64,000 bases of DNA from Clostridia bacterium (GCA_017468115.1 JAFUJS010000002.1:62001-126000); one strand, 5' to 3'; counted from the stretch's first letter, positions 1-9,132 are shown. The notes: generated from the sequence alone by a model not told the origin. Numbers and translations are program-made.

Positions 1-777
1 GAGTTTATTGAATCCGTGTTTATGAAATATGAGCACGGAAACACCTTGTGCATTTCCTCGCAGGTAGGCTGTCGTATGGGCTGTAAGTTCTGCGCCTCCA
101 CCTTGGCAGGCAGGGTAAGAAACCTCGAGCCGTCGGAAATGCTGGGACAGATTATTGCCGCCACAAGGGACACAGGTGAGCGCATTTCAAATGTAGTTAT
201 GATGGGCATTGGAGAGCCACTTGATAACTACGACAATGTTATAAAATTCTTGCGTCTTGTAAGCAGCACTGACGGACTTAACATAGGACTTCGACACATT
301 TCCCTGTCAACCTGTGGAATTGTGGACAAGATTGAGCGCCTGTCAGAGGAGGGGCTACCGGTTACGCTTTCCGTTTCCCTTCATGCCTACGATAACGAGG
401 TAAGAAGCGCCGTTATGCCAATAAACAACAAATACCCAATTGAAATGCTGCTTGGCGCCTGCAACAAATATTTTGAAAAAACAGGAAGGCGCATTTCCTT
501 TGAATATACCCTCATAGCAGGAAAAAACGATACTACCGAGGGGGCTGTGGCTCTTGCCAAGCTTCTTAAGAAGCACCTTAAGGGCAGCTGCCACGTTAAC
601 CTAATTCCTCTTAACGAGGTTAAGGAAACAAGACTAGAAACATCTAAAAACGTAAACAATTTCAAAAATAAATTAATTTCTCTCGGCATAAATGCAACAG
701 TAAGGCGCAAGCTAGGCTCCGATATAAACGCATCCTGTGGCCAGCTGAGAAGACAATCGAAAGAGGAGAAGAAATGA
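1..777 (+). CDS. rlmN: 23S rRNA (adenine2503-C2)/tRNA A37 methyltransferase RlmN, 5'-truncated by window edge
   Basis: Radical-SAM enzyme that methylates C2 of A2503 in 23S rRNA and of A37 in some tRNAs. The frame is open from base 1, so the Met at base 16 is internal and roughly the first quarter of the usual ~345-residue protein lies outside the window. Visible motifs are the iron-sulfur CxxxCxxC (GCRMGCKFC), a Cys just upstream in LCISSQVGC, the SAM-binding GIGEPLDN, and the C-terminal NASCGQLR Cys that carries the methyl in the known mechanism. The stop overlaps the next start by 4 bases (ATGA), which indicates translational coupling with the PP2C gene, an arrangement common in Firmicutes. 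Confidence 0.96.
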   Translation, partial: EFIESVFMKYEHGNTLCISSQVGCRMGCKFCASTLAGRVRNLEPSEMLGQIIAATRDTGERISNVVMMGIGEPLDNYDNVIKFLRLVSSTDGLNIGLRHISLSTCGIVDKIERLSEEGLPVTLSVSLHAYDNEVRSAVMPINNKYPIEMLLGACNKYFEKTGRRISFEYTLIAGKNDTTEGAVALAKLLKKHLKGSCHVNLIPLNEVKETRLETSKNVNNFKNKLISLGINATVRRKLGSDINASCGQLRRQSKEEKK

Positions 778-1544
778 TTTGTTCGGCAAACACAAATAAG
801 GGACAAAAGCGTAGCATGAATCAGGACAGCTACGTTATAAGAAGATATACCGAAAAGACCTATCTTTGCGTTGTTTGCGACGGAATGGGTGGAGTCAAGG
901 GTGGCGAGGAGGCATCGCAAATTGCTTGTGAGGCTTTCGTTGAAACCATTGACAATTGGATTACCCCGTATCTTAAAAACAGACAAAAGCAAATAGGCAC
1001 ATCGGAAATTAAGAGGGTGCTTATAAAGGGTGTAGATATTGCAAACGAGCAGGTTTATCTAAAGTCCAAGCAAAATGCGGCGCACAAGGGCATGGGCACA
1101 ACAATGGTCGCAGCCCTGGTGTTCGATAAAACAGCCTTCTGTCTAAACGTAGGAGACAGCCGCATTTACTACCTAAAGGGCAACTTTATTGAGCAGATTA
1201 CAAAGGACCACTCCTATGTTCAATACTTGATTGATATGGGTCAGCTAACCCCTGAGGAGGCAGAAAATTCCTCAAACAAAAACATCATAACAAGGGCAAT
1301 CGGCACAGAGATTTCTGTTGAGCCGGACCTCTATATGCAAAAGCTGGATGAGGGTGGCTTTTTGCTCCTTTGCACCGACGGACTTACAAATATGGTGGAC
1401 GACGCCACAATTTGTGATATTGTCTCAAGCGAGAAAACCAAGCTGGACCAAATCGGTCTTGACCTTAAAACAAGAATACTTATAGACACAGCTAACGAAA
1501 ATGGCGGACACGACAACATTACAGCTGTGCTTGTAAGAGTGTAA
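774..1544 (+). CDS. stp: PP2C-type Ser/Thr protein phosphatase (Stp/PrpC)
   Basis: Metal-dependent phosphatase that removes phosphate from Ser/Thr residues and opposes the Hanks-type kinase encoded next. The 256-residue length is normal for the family. Metal-binding and core motifs run in order: CDGMGG near residue 37, [32 protein letters not shown] and the terminal [11 protein letters not shown]. No membrane segment is seen, so it should be cytosolic. It overlaps rlmN by 4 bases and lies 12 bases before the kinase start, with a GGGGGTG ribosome binding site there. Phosphatase-kinase-rsgA is a standard Firmicutes operon linking translation to growth state. Confidence 0.95.
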   Translation: MICSANTNKGQKRSMNQDSYVIRRYTEKTYLCVVCDGMGGVKGGEEASQIACEAFVETIDNWITPYLKNRQKQIGTSEIKRVLIKGVDIANEQVYLKSKQNAAHKGMGTTMVAALVFDKTAFCLNVGDSRIYYLKGNFIEQITKDHSYVQYLIDMGQLTPEEAENSSNKNIITRAIGTEISVEPDLYMQKLDEGGFLLLCTDGLTNMVDDATICDIVSSEKTKLDQIGLDLKTRILIDTANENGGHDNITAVLVRV

Positions 1545-1556
1545 GGGGGTGCCGAT

Positions 1557-2513
1557 ATGTCAAGCTTAGATAAGAGCGATTTTTACAAGCAATATGAGGG
1601 CAAAATTCTTGACGACAGGTATGTTCTTGAAAGGCTAATCGGTGTTGGCGGTATGGCAGTTGTGTTCAGAGCCAGGGATAAGTACCTTAACAATATGACA
1701 GTTGCCATCAAAATGCTGAAGGACAGAGAGGCGCAGGATGAGGTTGTTGTTAAGCGCTTTAAGAACGAGGGCAGGGCGCAGTCAATGCTCAAGCAGTCTA
1801 ATATCGTTTCCGTGCGTGAGGTAAATATCAAGGGCGAAATTAAGTATATGGTAATGGAGTACATTTACGGCATTACCCTTAAAAATTACTTAACCGCTAA
1901 GGCAGAGCCCTTGGATTATTCGGAAATTTTAGGCTACACAGCTCAAATTTTAAGGGCGCTTCACCACGCACACGAAAATAAAATTATACATAGAGATATT
2001 AAGCCACAAAACATTATGGTGCTTCAAAACGGACAGGTTAAGGTAATGGACTTTGGTATTGCCAAGCTTCCAAACACCGAAACCATCACCGTTACCGACA
2101 AGGCTGTGGGAACAGTTTACTATATGAGCCCGGAGCAGGCAAGCGGTAAGAAGGTTGACCACAGAAGCGATATATATTCTCTTGGCGCTATGATGTACGA
2201 GCTGGCAACGGGCGTTACCCCATTCAGGGCAGAAACTCCGTTTGCGGTTTTGGTTAAGCATATTAATGAGCCGTTAGTTCCGCCAAGACAGCTAAACAGC
2301 AGTATTCCTGTTGGTCTTGAGCAGATTATTATGTGCGCAATGAGCAAGGACCCGGCTCAAAGGTTCCAAAGCGCAGCCATTATGCTTGATTATGTAAAGC
2401 AAATTCAAAAGAACAAGAAGGTTAAGTTTGAGGAGCTTCCATCAAACAGCTTCTGGCAGAATTTTGTTGCAAGGCTTAAAAGAATTTTTAGTAAAAAGAA
2501 GAGCAGTAAATGA
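1557..2513 (+). CDS. Hanks-type Ser/Thr protein kinase, PrkC-like but lacking TM and PASTA domains
   Basis: Protein kinase partner of the preceding phosphatase. The catalytic domain is complete: glycine loop GVGGMAVVF near residue 30, VAIK lysine, catalytic HRDIKPQN near 144, DFGIAK and GTVYYMSPEQA activation segment. Family members (PrkC/Stk1/PknB) usually have a transmembrane helix and several extracellular PASTA repeats and exceed 550 residues. This one is 318 residues and stops shortly after the kinase fold. The tail is basic and amphipathic (ARLKRIFSKKKSSK) and could touch the membrane surface, which is inference. The stop overlaps the rsgA start by 4 bases, so the short form looks genuine rather than a frameshift. 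Confidence 0.93.
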   Translation: MSSLDKSDFYKQYEGKILDDRYVLERLIGVGGMAVVFRARDKYLNNMTVAIKMLKDREAQDEVVVKRFKNEGRAQSMLKQSNIVSVREVNIKGEIKYMVMEYIYGITLKNYLTAKAEPLDYSEILGYTAQILRALHHAHENKIIHRDIKPQNIMVLQNGQVKVMDFGIAKLPNTETITVTDKAVGTVYYMSPEQASGKKVDHRSDIYSLGAMMYELATGVTPFRAETPFAVLVKHINEPLVPPRQLNSSIPVGLEQIIMCAMSKDPAQRFQSAAIMLDYVKQIQKNKKVKFEELPSNSFWQNFVARLKRIFSKKKSSK

Positions 2514-3445
2514 TTTTAGGAACAGTAACTAAGGGTACAGGGGGACTGTATACAGTCCTTCTTGATAGCCCATACGACGGCAAGAGCGAGGCACACGTTC
2601 GGGGCAGAGGCGCCTTCAGACACGAAAAAATTGTGCTTTTGTCAGGAGACAGGGTGGAGCTGGAGCCCCTTGAGGACGGCGGCTTTTTCTGCAAGAAAAT
2701 CCTTGAGAGAAAAAACTCCTTAATTCGTCCCCCTCTTGCAAATCTTGACTACATTTTTGTTGTGATTCCCTGCAAAAAGCCAATGCCATCCCTTGAAATA
2801 ATCGACAAAATGATTGCCATAGCAGAGTACAATAAAATTGAGCCTGTTATTATCATTTCCAAGTCGGATTTAGACGGCGATTTTGCCGACGAAATGTATA
2901 GAATCTACAAGCATAGCGGCTTTGAGACCTTTATAACATCGTCGGAAAAGTGCCTGGGCGTGGATGAAATTTCAGCATTTCTTAAGAAAATTTCACTATC
3001 CGGCACACCGATTTGTGCCTTCGCAGGGGCAAGCGGCGCAGGTAAAAGCACGCTTATAAATGCGCTTTTCCCCAGCCTTGAGCTTAAGACAGGCAACCTT
3101 TCTGAAAAGATAGAAAGAGGAAAAAACACCACAAGAACAACAGAGCTTTTTCCGCTTTCAAAATTCTTCGGTCAGGGGCACGGTGGCTACCTTGCAGACA
3201 CACCCGGCTTTTCGCTTCTTGACTTTGAGCGCTTTGACTTTTTCTCCCTAGAGGATTTGTTTTATACCTTCAGAGAATTCAGAGAATACGAGGGAAGCTG
3301 TAAGTATACAAAATGCTCCCACACCAAGGAGGAGGGCTGTCAAATTGTAGAGGGTGTTAAAAATGGCGACATTGAAAAAACACGGCACCAAAGCTACATA
3401 GCTCTATACGAAATATTAAAGAAAAAGCCCAGCTGGAAAAAATAA
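2510..3445 (+). CDS. rsgA: Ribosome small-subunit maturation GTPase RsgA
   Basis: Circularly permuted GTPase that checks late 30S assembly. After an N-terminal OB-fold region, the G4 motif (ISKSD, a variant of NKxD) precedes G1 (GASGAGKST near residue 174), G2 (the TTRTT region) and G3 (DTPGF), which is the permuted order that defines the family. The C-terminal zinc motif is present as a CxxxxCxHxxxxxC pattern near residue 265. The 311-residue length is usual. Translationally coupled to the kinase by ATGA; an intrinsic terminator follows. Confidence 0.95.
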   Translation: MILGTVTKGTGGLYTVLLDSPYDGKSEAHVRGRGAFRHEKIVLLSGDRVELEPLEDGGFFCKKILERKNSLIRPPLANLDYIFVVIPCKKPMPSLEIIDKMIAIAEYNKIEPVIIISKSDLDGDFADEMYRIYKHSGFETFITSSEKCLGVDEISAFLKKISLSGTPICAFAGASGAGKSTLINALFPSLELKTGNLSEKIERGKNTTRTTELFPLSKFFGQGHGGYLADTPGFSLLDFERFDFFSLEDLFYTFREFREYEGSCKYTKCSHTKEEGCQIVEGVKNGDIEKTRHQSYIALYEILKKKPSWKK

Positions 3446-3449
3446 AGAA

Positions 3450-3484
3450 AAAAGGAATAGACCAAAAAAGGTCTATTCCTTTTA
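3450..3484. terminator. Bidirectional intrinsic terminator after rsgA / beyond deoA
   Basis: A 13-bp perfect stem (AAAGGAATAGACC and its complement) with a 6-base loop is flanked by A-rich sequence on the left and T-rich sequence on the right. It can therefore stop transcription from both sides. It ends the rlmN-rsgA operon and, about 120 bases past its stop, the deo operon. Confidence 0.88.
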
Positions 3485-3602
3485 TTTATACCTTAAAAAG
3501 CTTCCTTAAAATAGGAGCCAAAAGCCTAGGCGACTTAACTATTACTATTTTCATAAGACGCTCCCTTCAAAAGACTTTACTACATCTTATGCAAAAGGTG
3601 CC

Positions 3603-4904
3603 TTATTTGATAATTTGATAGACAAGTTCTGCTTCCTGTGGCTTATTTTCGCTTATGGTAATTGCCTTGTCAAGTATATCAATCGCACCGTCAAAAAGAC
3701 CTTTATCACTTGAATAAAGAGTGGCAAGCGCCTCTCCTGCCTGCACATAGTCGCCATAGCTCTTTTTGAAAATAAGTCCTGCCCTGTGGTTGATTTTGTC
3801 CTCTTTTGTGGCTCTTCCTGCACCCAAAAGCATAGATGCGGTGCCAACCATCTCTGCGTTAATTGAGGAAATATAGCCGTCCCTCTTAGCGCAATACTCA
3901 AAAGAGTATTTATCGCCAACAAGGCTTTCTTGCTGGGTGCGAACATTAAGATTGCCACCCTGTGCGTAAATAATCTCCTGCAGCTTGTCAAGTGCCTTGC
4001 CATTAGAAATAGAAGCACTTGCCATATCACGTGCACTCTCAATGTCAATTTTTAGCGCCATAGAAAGCATAGAGGCACTAAGCTCAATTGAAACATCGGT
4101 AAGCCTTTTTTCTCCCTTGCCCTTAAGCACGGAAATTGCCTCGTAAACCTCAAGGCTGTTTCCAACGCAGTAGCCAAGAGGTATATCCATATTTGTAATC
4201 AGGGCAAGGGCATTTCGGTTGAAGCCCTTGCCGATTTTTATCATGGCAGACGCCAGCCTTACTGCATCTGCCTTGGTTTTCATAAAGGCGCCCTTGCCAA
4301 CCTTAACATCCAGCACAATGCTTTTAGCGCCTGATGCCAGCTTTTTTGACATAATGCTGGAGGCAATAAGCGGTATAGATTCAACAGTTGCGGTAACATC
4401 ACGCAGCGCATAAAGCCTTTTGTCGGCAGGAACCAAATTACCGCTTTGGGCAATTACCGCCGCACCTATGCTTGATGCCTGATGCAAAAATTCATCCTCT
4501 GAAAGAGTAGTGTTAAATCCCTCTATGGATTCCAGCTTGTCAATGGTGCCACCGGTAAATCCAAGACCCCTGCCGGACATCTTGGCCACCTTGCCACCAC
4601 AGGCGGCAACAATGGGGGCAACAATCAAGGTGGTTTTATCTCCGACCCCACCGGTTGAATGCTTGTCAACCGACACCTCTCCCAAGGTGGAAAGGTCAAC
4701 TGTGTCTCCGGAGTAAAGCATTGCCCTTGTAAGATGATTTGTTTCCGCTTCGCTCATTGAGTTTATGCAAATCGCCATAAGCAGAGAGGACATTTGGTAG
4801 TCCAAAATAGTGCCCTTCATATAGCCGTCGATTACAAAATAAATTTCCTCTTTGCTAAGCTCCATGCCGTAGCGCTTTTTGGTTATAATATCGTAAATTC
4901 TCAT
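3603..4904 (-). CDS. deoA: Pyrimidine-nucleoside/thymidine phosphorylase
   Basis: Phosphorolysis of thymidine, deoxyuridine or uridine to free base plus (deoxy)ribose-1-phosphate. The 433-residue length fits the bacterial family. It carries the phosphate-binding DKHSTGGVGDK near residue 80 and the signature KMSGRGLGFTGGT near 108, followed by the glycine-rich and C-terminal domains. It is the last gene of the minus-strand deo operon, 24 bases after cdd. Pdp versus strict DeoA specificity cannot be decided by eye. Confidence 0.95.
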   Translation of the reverse strand: MRIYDIITKKRYGMELSKEEIYFVIDGYMKGTILDYQMSSLLMAICINSMSEAETNHLTRAMLYSGDTVDLSTLGEVSVDKHSTGGVGDKTTLIVAPIVAACGGKVAKMSGRGLGFTGGTIDKLESIEGFNTTLSEDEFLHQASSIGAAVIAQSGNLVPADKRLYALRDVTATVESIPLIASSIMSKKLASGAKSIVLDVKVGKGAFMKTKADAVRLASAMIKIGKGFNRNALALITNMDIPLGYCVGNSLEVYEAISVLKGKGEKRLTDVSIELSASMLSMALKIDIESARDMASASISNGKALDKLQEIIYAQGGNLNVRTQQESLVGDKYSFEYCAKRDGYISSINAEMVGTASMLLGAGRATKEDKINHRAGLIFKKSYGDYVQAGEALATLYSSDKGLFDGAIDILDKAITISENKPQEAELVYQIIK

Positions 4905-4928
4905 AAAAACGGGACCCCGTGTATAAAT

Positions 4929-5330
4929 TTAGTCCATTTTCAGCTTGAAAGAGCTTGGAAAAACAGCAGAAAAATCCTTAACCTCGATATTTTCGCCATC
5001 GTACAGTATTACCTTGAAATCGTCGTCTACAAATTCCGAAAGCACCTGTCGGCATGCGCCGCACGGGTATGTCAGCTCAAGGCGTTCTCCCTTGCCACCG
5101 ACAATTGCAATGGCGCTAAATTTCTTGTGCCCCTCGCTTACTGCCTTGAAAATTGCATTTCTTTCGGCGCAAATTGTGTGTGAGAAGGAGCTGTTTTCTA
5201 CGTTGCATCCAAGATATGCCTGCCCCTCGTCGGTAACAAGACAGGCGCCAACTCTAAAGCCGGAGTATGGGGCATATGCGTTTTCCCTTGCCATCAGCGC
5301 AAGGCTAATTAGCTTTGAATACTTTTCCAT
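4929..5330 (-). CDS. cdd: Cytidine deaminase
   Basis: Zinc enzyme that deaminates cytidine and deoxycytidine to the uridine forms, which deoA can then cleave. Short homotetrameric type, 133 residues. Zinc and catalytic motifs are CAERNA (Cys ligand plus general-acid Glu) near residue 53 and PCGACRQVL near 87. The start lies 2 bases after the deoB stop, so translation is probably coupled. Confidence 0.95.
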   Translation of the reverse strand: MEKYSKLISLALMARENAYAPYSGFRVGACLVTDEGQAYLGCNVENSSFSHTICAERNAIFKAVSEGHKKFSAIAIVGGKGERLELTYPCGACRQVLSEFVDDDFKVILYDGENIEVKDFSAVFPSSFKLKMD

Positions 5331-5332
5331 AT

Positions 5333-6463
5333 TTATACCTTAAAATCAATTCCGAAATAGTCGCTTACAATGCTTGAAATTTCCGTAAAGGAGGAAAGAG
5401 TGCCAATATTCTTAGGCTCTATTCCTTTTTTATAAATCATAAGCGGTACATACTCTCTTGTATGGTCCGTGCTGATATCGCCGGGGTCGCAGCCGTGGTC
5501 GGCTGTAATAATCAATAAATCCTCGTCCCTCAGCTTGCCCATTATGCTTGGCAGGTAGCTATCAAACTCGGAAAGGGCAGAGGCGTAGCCGTTTACGTTG
5601 TTCCTGTGTCCAAACAGCATATCAAAGTCCACAAGGTTTGTAAAGCAAAGCCCACAAAAGTCCTTGTCCATATATTCAAGAGTTTTTAATATACCTTCCT
5701 TATTTGAGTGGGTCTTTACACCCTCACTAATTCCTCTGCCTGCGAAAATATCCGCAATTTTACCAACCGAAATAACGTGAAAGCCGTTTTCACGTAGTGA
5801 GTCAAGCAGAGTTTTACCTGTGGGCTCAAGAGAAAAATCACGTCTGTTTGCGGTTCTAATAAAGTTAGGAAACTCGCCAATAAACGGGCGGGCAATAACT
5901 CTGCCCACTCCGTGCTTGCCAACAAGGATTTTTCTTGCAATCTCGCAGTACCTGTATAGCTCTGAAACAGGCACCAGCTCCTCGTGGGCTGCAATTTGAA
6001 AAACACTATCGGCAGAGGTGTATACAATAAGTGCGCCTGTGTCCAGGTGCTCCCTGCCATAGTCGTAAATTACCTGCGTGCCCGAATAGGGCTTGTTGCA
6101 AATTACCTTCCTTCCGGTAGCCTTTTCAAATTGTGAAATAACCTCGTCGGGAAAGCCGTTTTCGTAGGTTGGAAAGGGCTGATTTGATACAACACCTGCA
6201 ATTTCCCAATGACCGACGGTTGTGTCCTTTCCCTTTGATTTTTCTGCGCATCGTCCGAAAACACCCAGGGGAGTGTCTGTTTTTTCAATAGAATCTACTC
6301 CGTCAATGTTGCCAAGACCGAGAGAAATCATATTTGGAATAAACAGCTCGCTTGATTGGGAAACGCTCTTTAGCGTATTAGGGCACTCGTCCCCAAAATC
6401 TCTTGAATCGGGCAGAGGACCAATGCCGAAGCTATCTAAAACAATCAGGAATACTCGCTTCAT
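5333..6463 (-). CDS. deoB: Phosphopentomutase
   Basis: Manganese enzyme interconverting (deoxy)ribose-1-phosphate and (deoxy)ribose-5-phosphate, the link between the phosphorylases and the aldolase. Alkaline-phosphatase superfamily. The N-terminal metal site DSFGIGPLPDS, the GKDTTVGHWE motif near residue 80 and the C-terminal TADHG metal ligands near 320 are all visible. The 376-residue length is slightly short of the usual 390-400. The start overlaps the deoD stop (ATGA). Confidence 0.96.
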   Translation of the reverse strand: MKRVFLIVLDSFGIGPLPDSRDFGDECPNTLKSVSQSSELFIPNMISLGLGNIDGVDSIEKTDTPLGVFGRCAEKSKGKDTTVGHWEIAGVVSNQPFPTYENGFPDEVISQFEKATGRKVICNKPYSGTQVIYDYGREHLDTGALIVYTSADSVFQIAAHEELVPVSELYRYCEIARKILVGKHGVGRVIARPFIGEFPNFIRTANRRDFSLEPTGKTLLDSLRENGFHVISVGKIADIFAGRGISEGVKTHSNKEGILKTLEYMDKDFCGLCFTNLVDFDMLFGHRNNVNGYASALSEFDSYLPSIMGKLRDEDLLIITADHGCDPGDISTDHTREYVPLMIYKKGIEPKNIGTLSSFTEISSIVSDYFGIDFKV

Positions 6464-7164
6464 AGTGAAATTGCCACCTCAAGAGCAAGAGTCATCATAT
6501 CTGTAAAGGTTTTTTGCCTTTCCTCTGCGCTTGTTTCCTCTCCTGTAATCAAATGGTCGGAAACTGTGCATATTGCAAGGGCGTTTTTGCCAAGCCTTTG
6601 CGCAGTAAGGTATAGTCCGGCAGCCTCCATTTCAACCGCCAGCGCCCCTAGCCTTGCATAGTCAAGGGAGCTTGTGTCACTATAAAAGGTATCGCTGGAG
6701 AATAAAGCGCCAACGTGGTAGCTAAGCCCCAGCTCCTTGGATTTTTCCACACTTTTTGACAGTAGCTCATAGCTGGCAATAGGTGCAACAGTGCCACCCA
6801 GCTTATATTGGGAGGCGAAATTAGAATTAGTAAAGGCGCCCATACCGAGAACTATATCACGAAGTTTAACATTTTCCTGCATCGAGCCACAGGAGCCGAC
6901 ACGAATAATATTTTCAACACCATAGAAGGAATAAAGCTCATAGGAATAAATTCCGATAGAGGGTATGCCCATACCGCTTGCCATAACGCTGACAGCCTTA
7001 CCCTTATAGGTGCCCGTGTAGCCCTGTACGCCACGAACATTGTTAACAAGCCTAGGGTTTTCCAAAAAATTTTCAGCAATAAATTTTGCTCTTAGTGGGT
7101 CGCCGGGCATAAGCACGGTTTTTGCAAATTCCCCTTGTGGGTTAATATGAGGAGTTATCTTCAT
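6460..7164 (-). CDS. deoD: Purine nucleoside phosphorylase, DeoD type
   Basis: Cleaves purine (deoxy)nucleosides with phosphate. Hexameric DeoD family, 234 residues as expected. The phosphate-loop MPGDPLRAK is near residue 19, RVGSCGSM near 85 and the nucleoside-binding VEMEAAGLY near 180. The start overlaps the deoC reading frame by 23 bases and has its own AAGGATGG ribosome binding site inside deoC. Confidence 0.95.
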   Translation of the reverse strand: MKITPHINPQGEFAKTVLMPGDPLRAKFIAENFLENPRLVNNVRGVQGYTGTYKGKAVSVMASGMGIPSIGIYSYELYSFYGVENIIRVGSCGSMQENVKLRDIVLGMGAFTNSNFASQYKLGGTVAPIASYELLSKSVEKSKELGLSYHVGALFSSDTFYSDTSSLDYARLGALAVEMEAAGLYLTAQRLGKNALAICTVSDHLITGEETSAEERQKTFTDMMTLALEVAISL

Positions 7165-7822
7165 TTTTCATACCATCCTTCTTGATAATTTGAATAATTC
7201 TGCTGGTGCCCAGCCTGTCAGCGCCCAGATTAATAAAATCTCTTGCATCGTCAAGAGATTTTATGCCACCTGCCGCCTTGATTTTCACATTTTTGCCAAC
7301 GTGCTTCTTAAAGAGAATAATGTCTTCACGTGTTGCACCGCCTGTCGAAAAGCCTGTTGAGGTTTTTATAAAATCCACCCCTGCCTCTGTAACAAGATGG
7401 CACATTTTTATTTTTTCCTCTTCGGTAAGAAGACAGGTCTCTATAATAACCTTCAAAACACGACCCTGACATGCTTCCTTAATGCTTTTTAGGTCTGATA
7501 ATATCTTATTATAGTTTTGACTTTTTAAGTCGCCGATATTTATAACCGTGTCAATTTCATCGGCGCCGTGCTTTACCGCCTCTTCTGTTTCAAAGCACTT
7601 TACCTTTGCGGTGCAGTAGCCATTTGGAAAGCCGGTAACGGTGCAAACCTTGATTTTTTCTCCAACATAGTCCTTCGCCTTAGCAACGAATGATGGCGGA
7701 ATACAAATTGATGCACAGGAAAACATAACACCCTCGTCGGCTGTACGCATAATGTCCTTCCAGGTTGCATCCTGCTTAAGATAGGTGTGGTCCACCCTTG
7801 AAAGTATTTCAAAAAGCTCCAT
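7142..7822 (-). CDS. deoC: Deoxyribose-phosphate aldolase
   Basis: Class I aldolase splitting 2-deoxyribose-5-phosphate into glyceraldehyde-3-phosphate and acetaldehyde; the exit of the pathway into glycolysis. The Schiff-base lysine lies in IKTSTGF near residue 150, with a second lysine in KAAGGIKS. The frame is open further upstream, but the Met at 7822 was chosen because AAAGGAGGG sits at ideal distance, giving a 226-residue protein of family length. First gene of the five-gene operon, with a promoter 50 bases upstream. Confidence 0.94.
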   Translation of the reverse strand: MELFEILSRVDHTYLKQDATWKDIMRTADEGVMFSCASICIPPSFVAKAKDYVGEKIKVCTVTGFPNGYCTAKVKCFETEEAVKHGADEIDTVINIGDLKSQNYNKILSDLKSIKEACQGRVLKVIIETCLLTEEEKIKMCHLVTEAGVDFIKTSTGFSTGGATREDIILFKKHVGKNVKIKAAGGIKSLDDARDFINLGADRLGTSRIIQIIKKDGMKNEDNSSY

Positions 7823-7850
7823 AAAAAGCCCTCCTTTAGGTTCTAATTTA

Positions 7851-7879
7851 ATATTACCATAAATCCCCATGGAATTCAA
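7851..7879 (-). promoter_or_regulatory. Sigma-A promoter of the deo operon
   Basis: Minus-strand TTGAAT, 17-base spacer, TAATAT with an upstream TGG extended -10. It sits 29 bases before the deoC start. No obvious DeoR operator was seen. Confidence 0.7.
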
Positions 7880-7892
7880 TAAAAATTAATTG

Positions 7893-7921
7893 TAGACAAA
7901 TCAATGAAAATATGGTAAAAT
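7893..7921 (+). promoter_or_regulatory. Sigma-A promoter of the E2-like gene
   Basis: TAGACA, 17-base spacer, TAAAAT with TGG directly before the -10. Diverges from the deo promoter in a 140-base intergenic region; the start codon is 42 bases downstream. Confidence 0.65.
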
Positions 7922-7963
7922 ATAGGGGTATTGAAAAATGAGGTAATACTATAAGAGGTTAAC

Positions 7964-8899
7964 ATGAATGCACAGTTAGAGTCTACCGAAAAGGTAGAGG
8001 ACATTTCCCCGGTAGCAAGCCCCGAAGCAAAAAAAGAAAAGCCAAAGAAGGTAAAAAATAAGTGGAGAAGGGTTAAGTCCCTTACCCCGTATTCAAGGAT
8101 TGTTCCTTACATTATGGAAAACCGTGTTGGCTCCCAAAACTTTGCATACAATGAAATTGATATGGACATTGTAGATAAGTACCTTAAAAGAAAGCAGGAG
8201 GAGGGCTTCAAGGGCATTAGCCTAATGCACCTCATCATTGCCGGCTATATAAGGACAGTTTCACAATATCCCGCAATCAACCGCTTTATCCGCGGACAAA
8301 AAATCTATACAAGAAATCTTATCGAGGTTTCCTTGGTTATCAAAAAGGAAATGGCTCTTGACTCTCCTGATACCGTGCTTAAGTTCCTGTTTGAGCCAAA
8401 TGCCACAATTGACGACGTTTATCATGCTGTTAACGATAAAATCGCAGAGTACAGAAATGCGCCAAACAGCAGCTTTGATAAGCTTGCCAAGGTGCTTAAC
8501 TTTATTCCCGGAATTTTCTTGCGTTGGACAATTCGCTTCCTTCGCTTCCTGGACTATCTTGGGCTTCTTCCCAAAAAGCTTACAAACCTAAGCCCCTTCC
8601 ACGCATCCTTCTTCATTACATCAATGGGCTCCTTAGGTGTTCCGCCAATTGTGCACCATCTTTACGATTTTGGCACACTCCCCGTTTTCTGCTCCTTCGG
8701 TATAAAGGAAAGAGAATACAAAATCCGTCCCGACGGTACTGTATACAAACACAGCTATGTTGAGGCTACGTATAATTTGGATGAGCGTATTTGTGATGGC
8801 TTCTACTATGCAACAGCCCTCAAATATCTCCAGTCCCTTTATAAACACCCCGAAAAGCTTGACGTACCACCGGAAACAATAGTAGAGGACATAAAATAA
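7964..8899 (+). CDS. Stand-alone 2-oxoacid dehydrogenase E2-like acyltransferase domain protein
   Basis: 311 residues. After a Lys-rich N-terminal linker of ~45 residues, the rest resembles the catalytic domain of lipoate acyltransferases (E2) and chloramphenicol acetyltransferase. There is no lipoyl domain and no E1/E3 gene nearby. The E2 catalytic motif DHRxxDG appears as DERICDG near residue 271, so the catalytic His is Glu. I recall similar stand-alone E2-like proteins with DER from gut Firmicutes, which would make this a family trait rather than a local mutation; that needs a search. Function unknown; substrate cannot be named. Transcribed alone between its own promoter and terminator. 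Confidence 0.8.
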   Translation: MNAQLESTEKVEDISPVASPEAKKEKPKKVKNKWRRVKSLTPYSRIVPYIMENRVGSQNFAYNEIDMDIVDKYLKRKQEEGFKGISLMHLIIAGYIRTVSQYPAINRFIRGQKIYTRNLIEVSLVIKKEMALDSPDTVLKFLFEPNATIDDVYHAVNDKIAEYRNAPNSSFDKLAKVLNFIPGIFLRWTIRFLRFLDYLGLLPKKLTNLSPFHASFFITSMGSLGVPPIVHHLYDFGTLPVFCSFGIKEREYKIRPDGTVYKHSYVEATYNLDERICDGFYYATALKYLQSLYKHPEKLDVPPETIVEDIK

Positions 8900-8926
8900 A
8901 AAGGAGCAAAAAAGCTCCTTTTTTTA
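8900..8926 (+). terminator. Intrinsic terminator after the E2-like gene
   Basis: Stem AAAGGAGC / GCTCCTTT with a 6-base A loop and a T7 tract, immediately after the stop codon. Confidence 0.9.
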
Positions 8927-9080
8927 TGCCCAAGCGATGAATTTACAAAAAATTAACAAATACCCTGCTTCCAAAAAAATCCGAAATAGTTATTCCATGT
9001 CAGGGGAAAAAAGCACACTTTTTGTAGACCTGTCAACCATTATTTTGAAATAACTGTGCAATATTCACAAAAAACATTTG

Positions 9081-9096
9081 TTTTTTTTTTTTTTTT
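9081..9096 (+). repeat. T16 homopolymer tract upstream of a promoter
   Basis: Sixteen uninterrupted T residues ending 7 bases before the -35 hexamer of the secreted-protein promoter. Such a tract is prone to slippage and also resembles an A/T-rich upstream element. Confidence 0.95.
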
Positions 9097-9103
9097 GTTT
9101 AAT

Positions 9104-9132
9104 TTGACAGTTTTCCACATATATGTTAGAAT
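9104..9132 (+). promoter_or_regulatory. Sigma-A promoter of the secreted LRR protein
   Basis: Consensus TTGACA, 17-base spacer, TAGAAT. The start codon is 38 bases downstream with AAGGAG in between. Confidence 0.88.

Noticed and set aside
7823..7879. Longer N-terminus for deoC
   Set aside because: The extension crosses the promoter and has no ribosome site; the Met at 7822 follows AAAGGAGGG.
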